From assembly GCA_024867545.1 (NCBI GenBank), contig JANFNE010000022.1, forward strand, positions 682,001 through 746,000: DNA of 64,000 nt, in the 5' to 3' direction. The notes beneath the pieces were generated by a model that was not told where the DNA came from, did not search any database, and saw nothing but the letters and a program-made list of their open reading frames with translations. Every line of letters begins with the position of its first letter. Position 1 is the first letter of the stretch. The position numbers and the translations under genes were made by a program. Below are positions 18,513 through 27,178 of the stretch, piece by piece. This DNA is from Phytopythium helicoides (taxonomy: Eukaryota; Oomycota; Peronosporomycetes; Pythiales; Pythiaceae).

Positions 18513-19862
18513 CTACTTCTTGCTGACGACCTTCTGGTCTAGCACGGGAGCTGTCGGGATCACAGCCTCAGGCTCCGTCATGCCGTCGACCCAACCCCAC
18601 GCGATAACCGAGATGCGGCCCTCCTGGCGCACGGGCACGTCTTGAAGGATGCCGTGGCGCCAGATGACGTTCGTGTCGCGCGCAAACGCGTACACGCAGC
18701 CGTCGGGCTGCGGAATGCTGACGGTCGTCTTGGTGCCCGCGTGCTCGAATGCGGCGTCACGCGTCGCGCCGAATGAGATGCCGACCGTGAAGTTCTGCTT
18801 GGCGGCGATCTCGGGCTTGACGGCGGCCGCGTCAAAGTGGAACGGCTTCCACTGCGACGTGTCGACGTACCAGTTGAAGCGCGTGGCCTTGATCGACAGC
18901 TTGAAGAACTTTTGCACGCGATCCGTGATGAGGTCGAACGTCGGGCACTTGTTCTTCCAGCTCGACCGGTCGTCCACGATGAGGTGCGTGCCGTCAATCT
19001 TGTCGTTGCCGTGCCACATCTTGAGCAGGTTGTCGCGCGGGATGCCGCACTCCTCGAGCTCCTTGACGAGCTTGGCGTACAGCTCGCCCTTCTTGAAGTC
19101 GCTGAAGAGGTTGGGCACGAGCACCACATCGCGCGACGTGAGCGGCGTCGAGAACGAGTCGTCCTTGCTGCCCAGGTCGTAGGTGATGCGCAGGTCCACG
19201 GGCTTGGTCATGGGGCTCGAACACCTCGGTGTTCTTCTTCTTCTTCTGGTCCTTCTTCTTGCCCTTGCCGCCCTTGCTGTCGCCGTACTCGTCGGCCTCG
19301 GCGTCGCTCGCGGGCTTGTCCTGCTTCTTGTCCTTCTTCTCCTTGGGCTTCTTCTCCCTGGGCTTCCTCTCCTTCTTCTCCTTCTTGGGCTTGTCCTCCT
19401 CTCCGTTCGCTTCGGCCTCTGCGTCCGCCTCCTCAACCGGCTTGCACCGTCACGAAGTGGTTGTTGCGGCACTCGTCGCCGAACTTGCACTCGCCCTGAG
19501 CGCCAGTAGTACCGGCACAGCTTGCTGTCGTGCACGTACTTGCAGGGCTTGTTCCTGCACTTCCTGGCCATGAAGGCGCGGCACACCGTCTTGAACAGCC
19601 CCTCGGGGTCCTCGAAGTGCGCGGGCCGCCGCTCCTCGCCCTCGCCCTCCTTCTTCTCCTTCTTGGGCTTCCTCTCCTTCTTCTCCTTCTTCTCCTTCTT
19701 CACCTGCTTGCCCTCGACCGCCACAACCGCCGTCTCCTCCACGGCCACCGCCTCCTCCACGGCCACCGCCTCCACCACCTTGATCGTCTCGACAGTCGCC
19801 GTCGTCGTCGTCTCCGTCACCTCCACGGCCGCCGTCGCGACCACCTCCTGCGAGTCTGCCAT
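18513..19862 (-). CDS. Tandem CCCH zinc-finger protein fused to a 2OG-Fe(II) oxygenase-like domain
   Basis: From ATG 19862: a Val/Thr/Glu-rich leader, a Lys-rich stretch, then two CCCH fingers. The first, VCRAFMARKCRNKPCKYVH, has spacing C-x7-C-x4-C-x3-H; the second, CRYYWRSGECKFGDECRNNH, has the classic C-x8-C-x5-C-x3-H. A long Lys/Glu-rich linker leads to a C-terminal domain beginning MTKPVDLRITYDLGS, with LKMWHGNDKIDGTHLIVDD, RFNWYVDTSQWKPFHFD and IWRHGILQDVP. The HFD pair and the later RHG histidine fit the HxD...H iron triad of double-stranded beta-helix oxygenases. I infer an RNA-binding (CCCH) oxygenase; the substrate is unknown. Frame breaks of one base lie near 19495 and in the linker (19210-19440). 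Family placement of the oxygenase needs a profile search. Confidence 0.7.
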   Translation of the reverse strand: MADSQEVVATAAVEVTETTTTATVETIKVVEAVAVEEAVAVEETAVVAVEGKQVKKEKKEKKERKPKKEKKEGEGEERRPAHFEDPEGLFKTVCRAFMARKCRNKPCKYVHDSKLCRYYWRSGRVQVRRRVPQQPLRDGASRLRRRTQRPKRTERRTSPRRRRRRGSPGRRSPRRRRTRSRTSPRATPRPTSTATARAARARRRTRRRRRTPRCSSPMTKPVDLRITYDLGSKDDSFSTPLTSRDVVLVPNLFSDFKKGELYAKLVKELEECGIPRDNLLKMWHGNDKIDGTHLIVDDRSSWKNKCPTFDLITDRVQKFFKLSIKATRFNWYVDTSQWKPFHFDAAAVKPEIAAKQNFTVGISFGATRDAAFEHAGTKTTVSIPQPDGCVYAFARDTNVIWRHGILQDVPVRQEGRISVIAWGWVDGMTEPEAVIPTAPVLDQKVVSKK

Positions 19863-20676
19863 GCCTATCAAATCAAATCGAGGAAATCCTCAAATGGCGC
19901 CACGTCGAGCGATCCTTGGCGTCGGCAGAGATCTAGAACCGACCATACATTTCCCAAAAGGTTTTTCAGACCTCGAGAGGGTACTGACGAAGTGTTAGGT
20001 GTTTTGCACACTTCCGCGGCAGTGACTTGAAGGGAGATTATGATGAGCAACGCGCTCTTCTCCAGCCCTCGATGGCTCGACATTCACGCAGGAACTGCCG
20101 CGGAAGAAGGCTCGAGGCTCCGCTTTGTTCCCCTAAATTGTCGACTAGGAAGCAGGCAATAGCAACCAGCAGCTTGAGATGCAAAGAACGATGGTTCTCA
20201 AACGCCTGATCGCGTGGCAACGCTGTGCCGTACACGGAGTATCGACAGGGGATGAATGGGTGCTTCCCGTGGTAGCCTCGTCCACGAGGAGCTACCAATC
20301 GACGTGACCACAAAATTGTTGCGTCACAACGACTTCGGGTCAATATAACCAGCCACGACACGGTCACCTCAAATGGTTTCGTCTTCTTTTGCGCGCTCTA
20401 CCTCGAGGTGATCTCACCGGAAATGCAAGATGGAAATGCGGACCGACGCAATCCTCACCGTCGATCAAGCAAGGCCTACTACATGGGGCACAGATCCACC
20501 ATAATGAAACTGTGTGCTTTGCTACAACATTTTCGACATTGAGGTGCAAATTTGCCGTACGGGACATGGCGCGGAATCGCATTTGCTGCAGTTGAGGCTA
20601 CAGCACTCGACGAGGACGGGTGAGTGATCGAGAGCGATGGCATGGCCGCTGTGGAGGTACTGCAGTCCTTGTAGCG
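19863..20676. other. Intergenic, divergent promoter region
   Basis: The spacer lies between the CCCH/oxygenase gene and the HTH protein. No recognisable gene or RNA was found. A GTGAGT at 20620 could be the donor of an upstream exon for the next gene. Confidence 0.4.
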
Positions 20677-22014
20677 ATGAAGGCGTGCCTAATCCACTCA
20701 GGGGTTGTCTTGTGCATGCACAGCATCCCCCTCGGCTTCATGCTGAGCGATTCGCGCCTCGCGTATGAGGTGTTCGAGCAAAGCGCTCCACCACAACAGG
20801 CCACGACGCACGTGCCCAATCTGCAGCCTGCAGATGTGGTTGTTGAGCAGAGCGCCGCATCACAACAGCTCGCTGCGCAGGCTCACGATTCAGGGCCGCT
20901 TACGACGCAAGAGCGCGGCCCACAACTTGCAAGTGAAGTGGTCGATCATATCGCTTGGCCGCAACAACTTGTCGCGCAGGGTCATTATGAGGGCCCTGGC
21001 GATAAGGCAGTCGAGCAGATTGCTCCATCGCAACTACCCATGGCGTGGACGTCCGATCGGCGACTCGAACGTGACGTGTTCGAGCAGAGCGCGTTGCCAC
21101 AACAGCTGACGGTGCAAGACTACACTCCAGAACAACTAATCACGATAGAGTTTGGCTCGGGGCTAGCGGACCAGTCAACTGGGCAAAGCACTCCAGTACA
21201 ACAGCCCCCGGCGCAGAATGTTGACCGTGAACCCGCTGATAAAGCGGGCGAGCAGACTTTTCCACCGCAACAGGTCACGGCGCAGGAGTTTGAAGACAAC
21301 ATTTTGAAACTCCGGCGCAAGGGCAAATCGATGCATGCCATCGCGACGGAGCTAGGTTCGACCTACGCAAAGGTCAATTACGCGGTGAAGCATCCAGTGA
21401 GTCAGCGCAATCCACGTGGACGGCCCAAGCGCCAAAGAAAGAAGTGCGACGGCGCGAACCCCAAGAAGAACCCCAAGACTGCGATCCCCAACAAGAACAA
21501 GCAGGTCCCAGGCAGTCGGCCTGTCGTTCTTGACAAACCACAGCGCTCTCGTGTCCGCGAGAGCCGAGAGCCAGGACGCTTGGAGAGCGATGAGCTGCAC
21601 GGTCGCGTCGCTGTGGAGACTGTGGCCTCGACTCTACCCGCCGAGGCGACAACTAGGAGCCTTCTCGAGGAGCGCGAGAATCTTGAGCCGGCAGAACACT
21701 TGGCACTGGCCCAGAGGTCCTCAGTGGCGCAGTTTGAGCGCCGATTGATTTGCGTCTACACCAAGCTTATGCTGGCTGAAGTGTACGTGTGTGCAGGTGT
21801 CGTCCTCCATGCTGCCAATCTGCTGTTGGAGGAAATGGGGATCTCGGCATCGGCGGCACCACGATATCTGTCGTGTCGCTGGCTTGTGGAGTATTTGAAG
21901 CGCCACCCGACCGATGAAGAAGAGGAGGATTCGGACATCAATGTCGAGGGCCTGGACGATTTTCAGCGCCGGGCCGTGGCAGCGGTGCACAAATTGGTTC
22001 GTCGTGGCGGGTGA
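20677..22014 (+). CDS. HTH/AT-hook-like protein with degenerate N-terminal repeats
   Basis: I do not recognise the family. The frame is open and intronless, about 445 residues. The first half holds some six degenerate repeats of 25-35 residues, each built around (V/F)EQSAPPQQ-like cores: FEQSAPPQQ, VEQSAASQQ, VDHIAWPQQ, VEQIAPSQ, FEQSALPQQ, GEQTFPPQQ, often followed by TAQ. After the last copy comes a helix-turn-helix candidate LRRKGKSMHAIATELGSTYA ending in KVNYAVKH, then NPRGRPKRQRKK, an AT-hook-like basic patch. The C-terminal part is mostly helical, with an acidic segment DEEEEDSDINVEG. Nuclear DNA binding is a reasonable inference; a domesticated transposon protein is one possibility. 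The first ATG in frame is at 20677. Confidence 0.5.
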   Translation: MKACLIHSGVVLCMHSIPLGFMLSDSRLAYEVFEQSAPPQQATTHVPNLQPADVVVEQSAASQQLAAQAHDSGPLTTQERGPQLASEVVDHIAWPQQLVAQGHYEGPGDKAVEQIAPSQLPMAWTSDRRLERDVFEQSALPQQLTVQDYTPEQLITIEFGSGLADQSTGQSTPVQQPPAQNVDREPADKAGEQTFPPQQVTAQEFEDNILKLRRKGKSMHAIATELGSTYAKVNYAVKHPVSQRNPRGRPKRQRKKCDGANPKKNPKTAIPNKNKQVPGSRPVVLDKPQRSRVRESREPGRLESDELHGRVAVETVASTLPAEATTRSLLEERENLEPAEHLALAQRSSVAQFERRLICVYTKLMLAEVYVCAGVVLHAANLLLEEMGISASAAPRYLSCRWLVEYLKRHPTDEEEEDSDINVEGLDDFQRRAVAAVHKLVRRGG

Positions 22015-22355
22015 CGTCTGCGAGCCGATTTCACTTCGCTAGATGTGATGGGTCGAGTCGAGCTTGCTGGTCGTGATGTGAGCGCAGTGATGCATGTGTC
22101 GGTCTGTCTTGCTGAATGACACACAGTCGCGTCTGTCTTGACCTCCGTGCCAGTCGACTGCCGCAGCCGACGCATCCAGACGATATCTGTCTGTGGTGTC
22201 ATGCGCTGTAGCAAACAGCAGGTACGATTGATTGATATCCATCTGACGACCGCTGTCCCCACCACTTCAACGTGTGGTTGCGTTTTCGTACCCTATCGGG
22301 ATCTCGTAATTTCCGCGATTGTGGGCGGCTAGATGCGCAAGCAGGGGTTATCATA

Positions 22356-22380
22356 GCGCTCCCCCGAGGTTTTTTCGCCG
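22356..22380 (+). repeat. CGAGGTTTTTT motif, copy 1
   Basis: Reads GCGCTCCCCCGAGGTTTTTT then CGCCG. Other copies are at 22461-22480 (reverse, divergent), 22906-22933 (reverse), 22971-22996 (forward) and 23146-23169 (forward). The copies share a C-rich start, CGAGG, a T run of 5-7 and a GC-rich end. Confidence 0.7.
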
Positions 22381-22489
22381 TTGCTGGTCGAGGGGTTCGC
22401 CTCCCCTCTCCTCTGTGCACCTTCTTTCCCGTTTCTCTCTGGCACGCCGCGTGTGCTAGCGGGCGAAAAACCTTAAAACAGGTCTTCTC

Positions 22490-22535
22490 GCGCGCTGATT
22501 GGCTGCTGTCTTTCTAATTCCGCCAATCAGCGCGC
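22490..22535. promoter_or_regulatory. Perfect palindrome containing CCAAT boxes
   Basis: Arms 22490-22503 (GCGCGCTGATTGGC) and 22522-22535 (GCCAATCAGCGCGC) are exact reverse complements around an 18-base loop. Each arm contains one CCAAT box, in opposite orientations. It could bind NF-Y-type factors or form a hairpin. Confidence 0.6.
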
Positions 22536-22905
22536 CGACGCAGCCGCCAGCCTCTTTTCCACGTGCAGCCTGCGGTTGGAACTGGCACTTTGGCTCTGGC
22601 CCGTTGGCGGCCTTCTCGCCCAGCGAGGCTCTCAACTTGCAACCGGCCGGCCGCCTGGGGCTGCGATTGTACTGCGCTTGGGTATACGCGCGGGCGGAAA
22701 TTGGCGCCTCGGGAACTCGACCGCCCCGCGGCCCCCAGCGCTCGCAGCGCGCTAATTAAAGGCCCGGGGCCTCGCTGCGCGTCCTGGGCGCGTCTGGGTG
22801 CGCGCCGCGAGGCTCGGCGGCTATTCTAGGCCCCGCGAGCGCGCGCGCGGCGAGGCTCCATAGTGGCGCCCGAGCCTGGGCAAGCATTGTAAATACCCCT
22901 ATTGC

Positions 22906-22996
22906 GGGCAAAAAACCTCGGGGGAGGAGCGCCAGCGTGGGCGTTGCCTCGCAATCTTCAACGTCTGGGCGGGAGCGCCCCGAGGTTTTTTTGCTG
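22906..22996. repeat. Inverted pair of the CGAGGTTTTTT motif
   Basis: Copies at 22906-22933 (GGGCAAAAAACCTCGGGGGA and on) and 22971-22996 (GAGCGCCCCGAGGTTTTTTT) face each other across about 37 bases and could form a stem. Confidence 0.7.
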
Positions 22997-23269
22997 GTAT
23001 TTTCCCGCAGGAGGGGGGAAACCCCACGCGCCTATACGATTCCCATAGTGCGGCGTTTGCTCGCAGGCGTGGGTGGAGCCGTCCCTCCCGTTGTCGTTGA
23101 CTTGGTTTCAGTATACCATTGGGCTGCGGCGCGCGCCTTTTTCCCTCGAGTACGAGGTTTTTCGCGCCACGCAGGGGGGCCGCCCAGTGTGAAGCGCCGA
23201 TAGTGAACGGCGTGCCCCAGTTCAAATTTCCTCCGGTGCCCAAGACCCAAAGCCAAGCGAGACCCGACG

Positions 23270-23999
23270 ATGGCGCGTGGACCTGGTCGCCCCAAGAAGA
23301 CGGACGCTGGCAGCGCGCCGGGCGTGCGCAAGCAGCGCCGTAAGAAGGACAAGAACGCGCCCAAGCGCGCGCTGTCGGCCTTCATGTTCTTCAGCAACGA
23401 CATCCGCGACACGGTCAAGCGCGAGATGCCCGAGCTCGAGTTCCTGCAGATCTCGATGGAGATCGGGCGTCGCTGGAAGGAGATCACGCCAGAGGAGCGC
23501 GCGGTGCGTGCCGGTGCCCGCGCGGTGCTGCGGGACCATGGACTCACGGTGTGACTTTTTGTTGTGGTTGATATGCAGCCGTATGACGAGCTCGCCGCCG
23601 CCGACAAGCGCCGCTACCAGGAGGAGAAGGAGGACTACGTGCCAGACCCGTCGCTCGAGACGACACGCTCCACGCGCAAGAAGAAGGACCCGCTGGCGCC
23701 CAAGCGCGCGCTGTCGGCCTACTTTTTCTACTGCAACGAGATCCGCCCCTGCCGTGCGCGCCGAGAACCCCAACAAGCGCATCACGGAGATCGCTACGCT
23801 GCTCGCCGAGAAGTGGCGTGCGCTGCCCGACAAGAAGCGTGCCAAGTACCACAAGCTGCACGAGGACGACAAGCTGCGGTACCAGCGTGAGATGGACGCC
23901 TACAACCACGGCAAGCTCGCACAGCAGGAGGAGGACGACGAGGCCGGCGAAGAGGAGGAAGTCTCGGACGAGGAGGAAGAGGACGACGACGACGAGTAA
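23270..23999 (+). CDS. HMGB/NHP6-like protein with two HMG boxes and an acidic tail
   Basis: Abundant-type nuclear DNA-bending protein. The ATG at 23270 opens an AT-hook-like GPGRPKKTD, then box A: KNAPKRALSAFMFFSNDIRD to WKEITPEERA. A 65-nt intron follows (23514-23578, GTGCGT donor, ATATGCAG acceptor), then PYDELAAADKRRYQEE closing box A. Box B runs from PLAPKRALSAYFFYCNEIRP through NPNKRITEIATLLAEKW to DKLRYQREMDAYNHG. The tail is Glu/Asp-rich to the stop at 23999, as in HMGB1. One extra C in a CCCC run near 23748 breaks RP/AVRAEN. Acting on chromatin is family knowledge; no partner is evident nearby. Confidence 0.92.
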
Positions 24000-24570
24000 G
24001 CCGGTGTCCGTCGCGGACGCGTCATCCTTTCCAGAGGAAGGCCCACCCTTATGAACTACTAGTCCTGCGGATAGGGAGGAAGGCGACCCGCGCGCGAGCC
24101 CGGTGGCTGCACACCCGCCGCTTTTGCAAGGCGCCCTACGCAGCGTTTTTTTTTTCATTTTCGCGCCCCGAGCAAGCGAGAGACGAGAGCGAGATTTGGT
24201 TGAGCTATTTTAACATCTACTGCCTTTTGCCGTGTGTGAGAGTGTGTGGTTCCTTTTGCATCTTGCCTGTTGCTAGCAGTGGAGGTGGAGACAGCTTCTC
24301 GTTGACATGACACGCATGACAGTTGCACGTCACCACCAACCGGTGCAGACCTGTTACGCTCTGTTGCGGTCGTCAACATGTAGCCATCTTGTTACGCGTG
24401 ACGTGTTGAGCGCTGTCAATCACACGTCCGACCTTCAATGTTACGGTACAAATAGAGAGCACGCCTCGATGGAATGCAACACCAGAACGGCTCGACAGCG
24501 TACGTGTACACGGGATTGCGTTCATTTGCTATTAGCTGGCACCACTACTACATAGTGTCGAGCTCTACGT
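24000..24570. other. Intergenic between convergent HMG and RPC4 genes
   Basis: Contains a T9 run near 24145 and probable 3' UTRs. I see no gene or RNA in it. Confidence 0.4.
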
Positions 24571-26012
24571 CTAAGCGAGCAGCGCGTCAAAGTCGGGCGT
24601 GACCACGAGGTGGCGCTCCACACCGCCCAGCACGAACAGCTGCTGCTCCTCAGGGTTGATCGAGTACACGTCCTCACACACGGACGGCGTCTGCGCCGTT
24701 GCGACGTCGAATTGCTTGTCGCCGATAACCAGCACCGTCTTGCCCGACTTGTGGATGCACAGCTACATAGCGAGCGATACATTGTGCGTGTCAGTATGAG
24801 GGCTCACGCTAAACATTCATGAAGCGCGCCGTACCTTTCCGATAAACCCGCCGGGGGCCGTCGCGATCGATCCGTCGAAGCGCTCGCCCGTGCTACATTG
24901 AGAGCACGATCCGGTGTCAGTCGGCGCTCAATATGCGTTAGTATCAGCTTTGCCAAACGTACGCAAACTTGACGGTGCCTTCCTCCTGCTTGCCGCTAGC
25001 AGCGGCGTCATCCGATCGAGACGCGCCGCTGCCGTCCATCTTGTCGTCCTCGCTCTTGGACGCGCTCGAGGTCGTCGCGTTCGCAAGCGGCAGCGTCGTG
25101 GGGAACTGGATGAACAGCAGCGAGTCGTCGTGCAGCGTCATCTGTCCGTTCTGGGGTCGACATCGCGGCGAGTCCATCAGCACACGATCCACCATGGCAG
25201 AGCACGCAGGCTCAACAAACACACCTCGTCGCAGAACACATCGCCCGTGTGTCGCGGCTCGGGCCGCCGCGGCAGCGGCAGACTCATGGGCTCCATGACG
25301 GACTTGACCACGGGCGGCCACTGCGTGGACGGATCGCCGAGTCAGCTGGTCGCTCCAAACCAAAACGTGAAAAGCTGCCAGCACGCGCACCTGCTCCTCC
25401 ATCGGCTCGTCCGCCTGCATGTCCCCGGGCAGGATCTCATGGTCTTCATCGTCGAGCACGCTGATTCCAAGTCCGTCCGCGGCCGCGTAGCTCGCCGGCC
25501 GCGGCGCGGGCGTCGCTGCTCCCGCGCTGTAGGACGAGCCTCCCGAGAGCGTGCCGACGAACGTGACCTTGCCCGTCGGCAGGCTGCCGCGTCCTCTCCC
25601 TCCTCTCCCGCCGCGTCCTCCGCGAGCGCCGCGTCCTCCTTCTCCGCGTCCTGCGCGCGCGCGATCCCCTCGCGGGAACTCGCCCCTCAGCGGCCGCGCG
25701 GCGGCGGCCGAGCCGCTCTTGGCGTCCTCATGCGCCTCTGAGGCGGGCGCGTCGCCTCCAGAGCGCCGCTTGGCCGCCTTGGGCACGAACTGCGCCGCAC
25801 ACCGCAACTGAGTGAGTCATCGGCCGCAAATCCAGGCGCATGGAGAGCGCGGCACCTTGGGGCGGCGCGCGGAGCCGCCGGCGTCGGCCGACGAGCCGCG
25901 GAGCGACCTGCAGCAGCGAGCGTGAGACGGGGCGCGACGTCATGAGCAGGAGGAGCGAGGCGCACGAGAGGCGAGAGCCCGAGGCGTCGACGCGCGATGG
26001 AGCGCCCGACAT
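24571..26012 (-). CDS. POLR3D: RNA polymerase III subunit RPC4 (RPC53/POLR3D)
   Basis: Part of the RPC53-RPC37 module of Pol III, needed for initiation and termination. The C-terminal signature is clear across short exons: DSLLFIQFPTTLPL, then GTVKFAYV, FDGSIATAPGGFIGK and KSGKTVLVIGDKQFDV, ending with VCEDVYSINPEEQQLFVLGG and LVVTPDFDALLA before the stop at 24571. Upstream are the basic FVPKAAKRRSGG, an Arg/Gly-rich stretch, PTGKVTFVGTLSGG and an acidic LDDEDHEILPGDM, as in other RPC4 proteins, and an EPMSLPLPRRPEP segment. At least four introns of 50-130 nt are needed. The N-terminal exon is uncertain: the ATG at 26012 gives one frame, but a splice near 25870 changes it. Confidence 0.82.
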
Positions 26013-26210
26013 GGCGGCAGGTTGGTGTCGCTTGGTGGAAAGATGGCCGAAGTTGCCTCGCCACCACCCGCCACGGGGCGTTTCATTGGCTGAAAATGGG
26101 CGGAAGGGAGGGCGGCGACGGTGATTGGCGGAGAGAGGGGAGGCGGATTTTGCTGAAACCGTAGAGGTTGAAGAGGAATGATGACTGTATACGTCGTTCG
26201 GTCCGATTTG

Positions 26211-26283
26211 ACTACCCAGTAGTTCATTTATTTATGCCATGGACATGGACATGGACCATAAATAAGATAAACTACCGGGTAGT
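26211..26283. repeat. AT-rich inverted repeat with ACTACCSGGTAGT arms
   Basis: The left arm is 26211-26236 and the right arm 26257-26283. Both carry the small palindrome ACTACCCAGTAGT or ACTACCGGGTAGT plus a TTTATTTATG block. The loop is a GGACAT tandem. A third ACTACCGGATAGT lies at 26300-26312. The size and AT bias resemble a miniature element or a hairpin. Confidence 0.6.
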
Positions 26284-27098
26284 TATCCACATACCTAGAA
26301 CTACCGGATAGTCATGATGTAAATGACACGAAAAGTAGTATTCCACAAATAAATGACAAAACTAGGCCCGTGTGTGTTCGGTCCAACTGTGAAATCATCG
26401 AGCGGGTCCGGAGAAAAAACGAAGCCATCGTGACTAGCTGCTGCGCGCGAGAGACCCGCCGGCTGCTCGGAACGGCAACTCGGCTGGCTCCTCCAGATGA
26501 ACCTGCGCCGAAAAGCTCACTCGCTTCTTTGACATGCGTCACCTCACATGACAGGGTCAGCAGTGCGGCGCTGGGATCCAGTACGTACAGTACGCAGATT
26601 TCAGCATGCATTGCAGCACATAATGCAGTGTATGCAGGGTGGCGTGCTGAAACGGTCGCATTGGGCCAGTTCGCGATTCCGTATAAGGTGCTGACTATAC
26701 TGTACAGTTCAGCAGCAGCTGAATATTTCGTGGCCATACGAATCTCAAGTGATCGGGTCCGCCCGTTGGCGCCCGCATCATCCCAGGGTTCGAGAGGCGA
26801 TGCGACAATAGTGAAATCTACAGTGTGGACTGGCATCCTGCGCTGCTTGTGCCTCTCTGACTTCAGGCGTGGGACGTTCCGCGGCGAGTCGCAGCTGCTC
26901 CTGCGCTCGCGGCGCCCTTTCTTGCTGCCATTTGGCTCAACCTGAGTCGCGAGCTTCTCGCCGGCCTCCGACATCTCGCTTTCACTATACCCGTACCGTA
27001 GATCTCCGCGCCAAACCGGCCCCGGTGGGTGGCGAGAAGCCTTCGCGAGGCAGCCAGGGGAGGATTTCAGTTCCCGATCCGTCCAAGTGAGCGAGCAA

Positions 27099-27128
27099 GC
27101 GCCGTCCGTCCGTCCGTCCGTCCGTCCG
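27099..27128. repeat. (CCGT)n microsatellite in the MYB 5' region
   Basis: About seven CCGT units lie 50-80 bases before the start codon and are followed by CG-rich variants. Confidence 0.85.
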
Positions 27129-27178
27129 CGCGTCCGCGCGGCCCACGGATCCGTTCGTCGCCGTCCACACCCGCGAGA

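Larger units (their letters stand above)
22015..23269. other. 1.25-kb GC-rich spacer with repeated motif and palindrome
   Basis: I see no protein-coding gene. The spacer holds five copies of a CGAGGTTTTTT-type motif in both orientations, a perfect 14-bp palindrome with CCAAT boxes and a very GC-rich core (22600-22850). The right end should be the HMG gene promoter. Confidence 0.6.
26013..27178. other. Intergenic upstream of the MYB gene
   Basis: Holds CCAAT boxes near 26085 and 26120, an inverted repeat at 26211-26283 and GTAC-rich short palindromes near 26580. Reading frames here lack any recognisable domain and I do not call a gene. Confidence 0.45.

Noticed and set aside
19183..19998. Plus-strand frames rich in Leu, Phe and Ser, looking like membrane proteins
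   Set aside because: They are antisense to the Lys/Glu-rich linker and leader of the CCCH/oxygenase gene.
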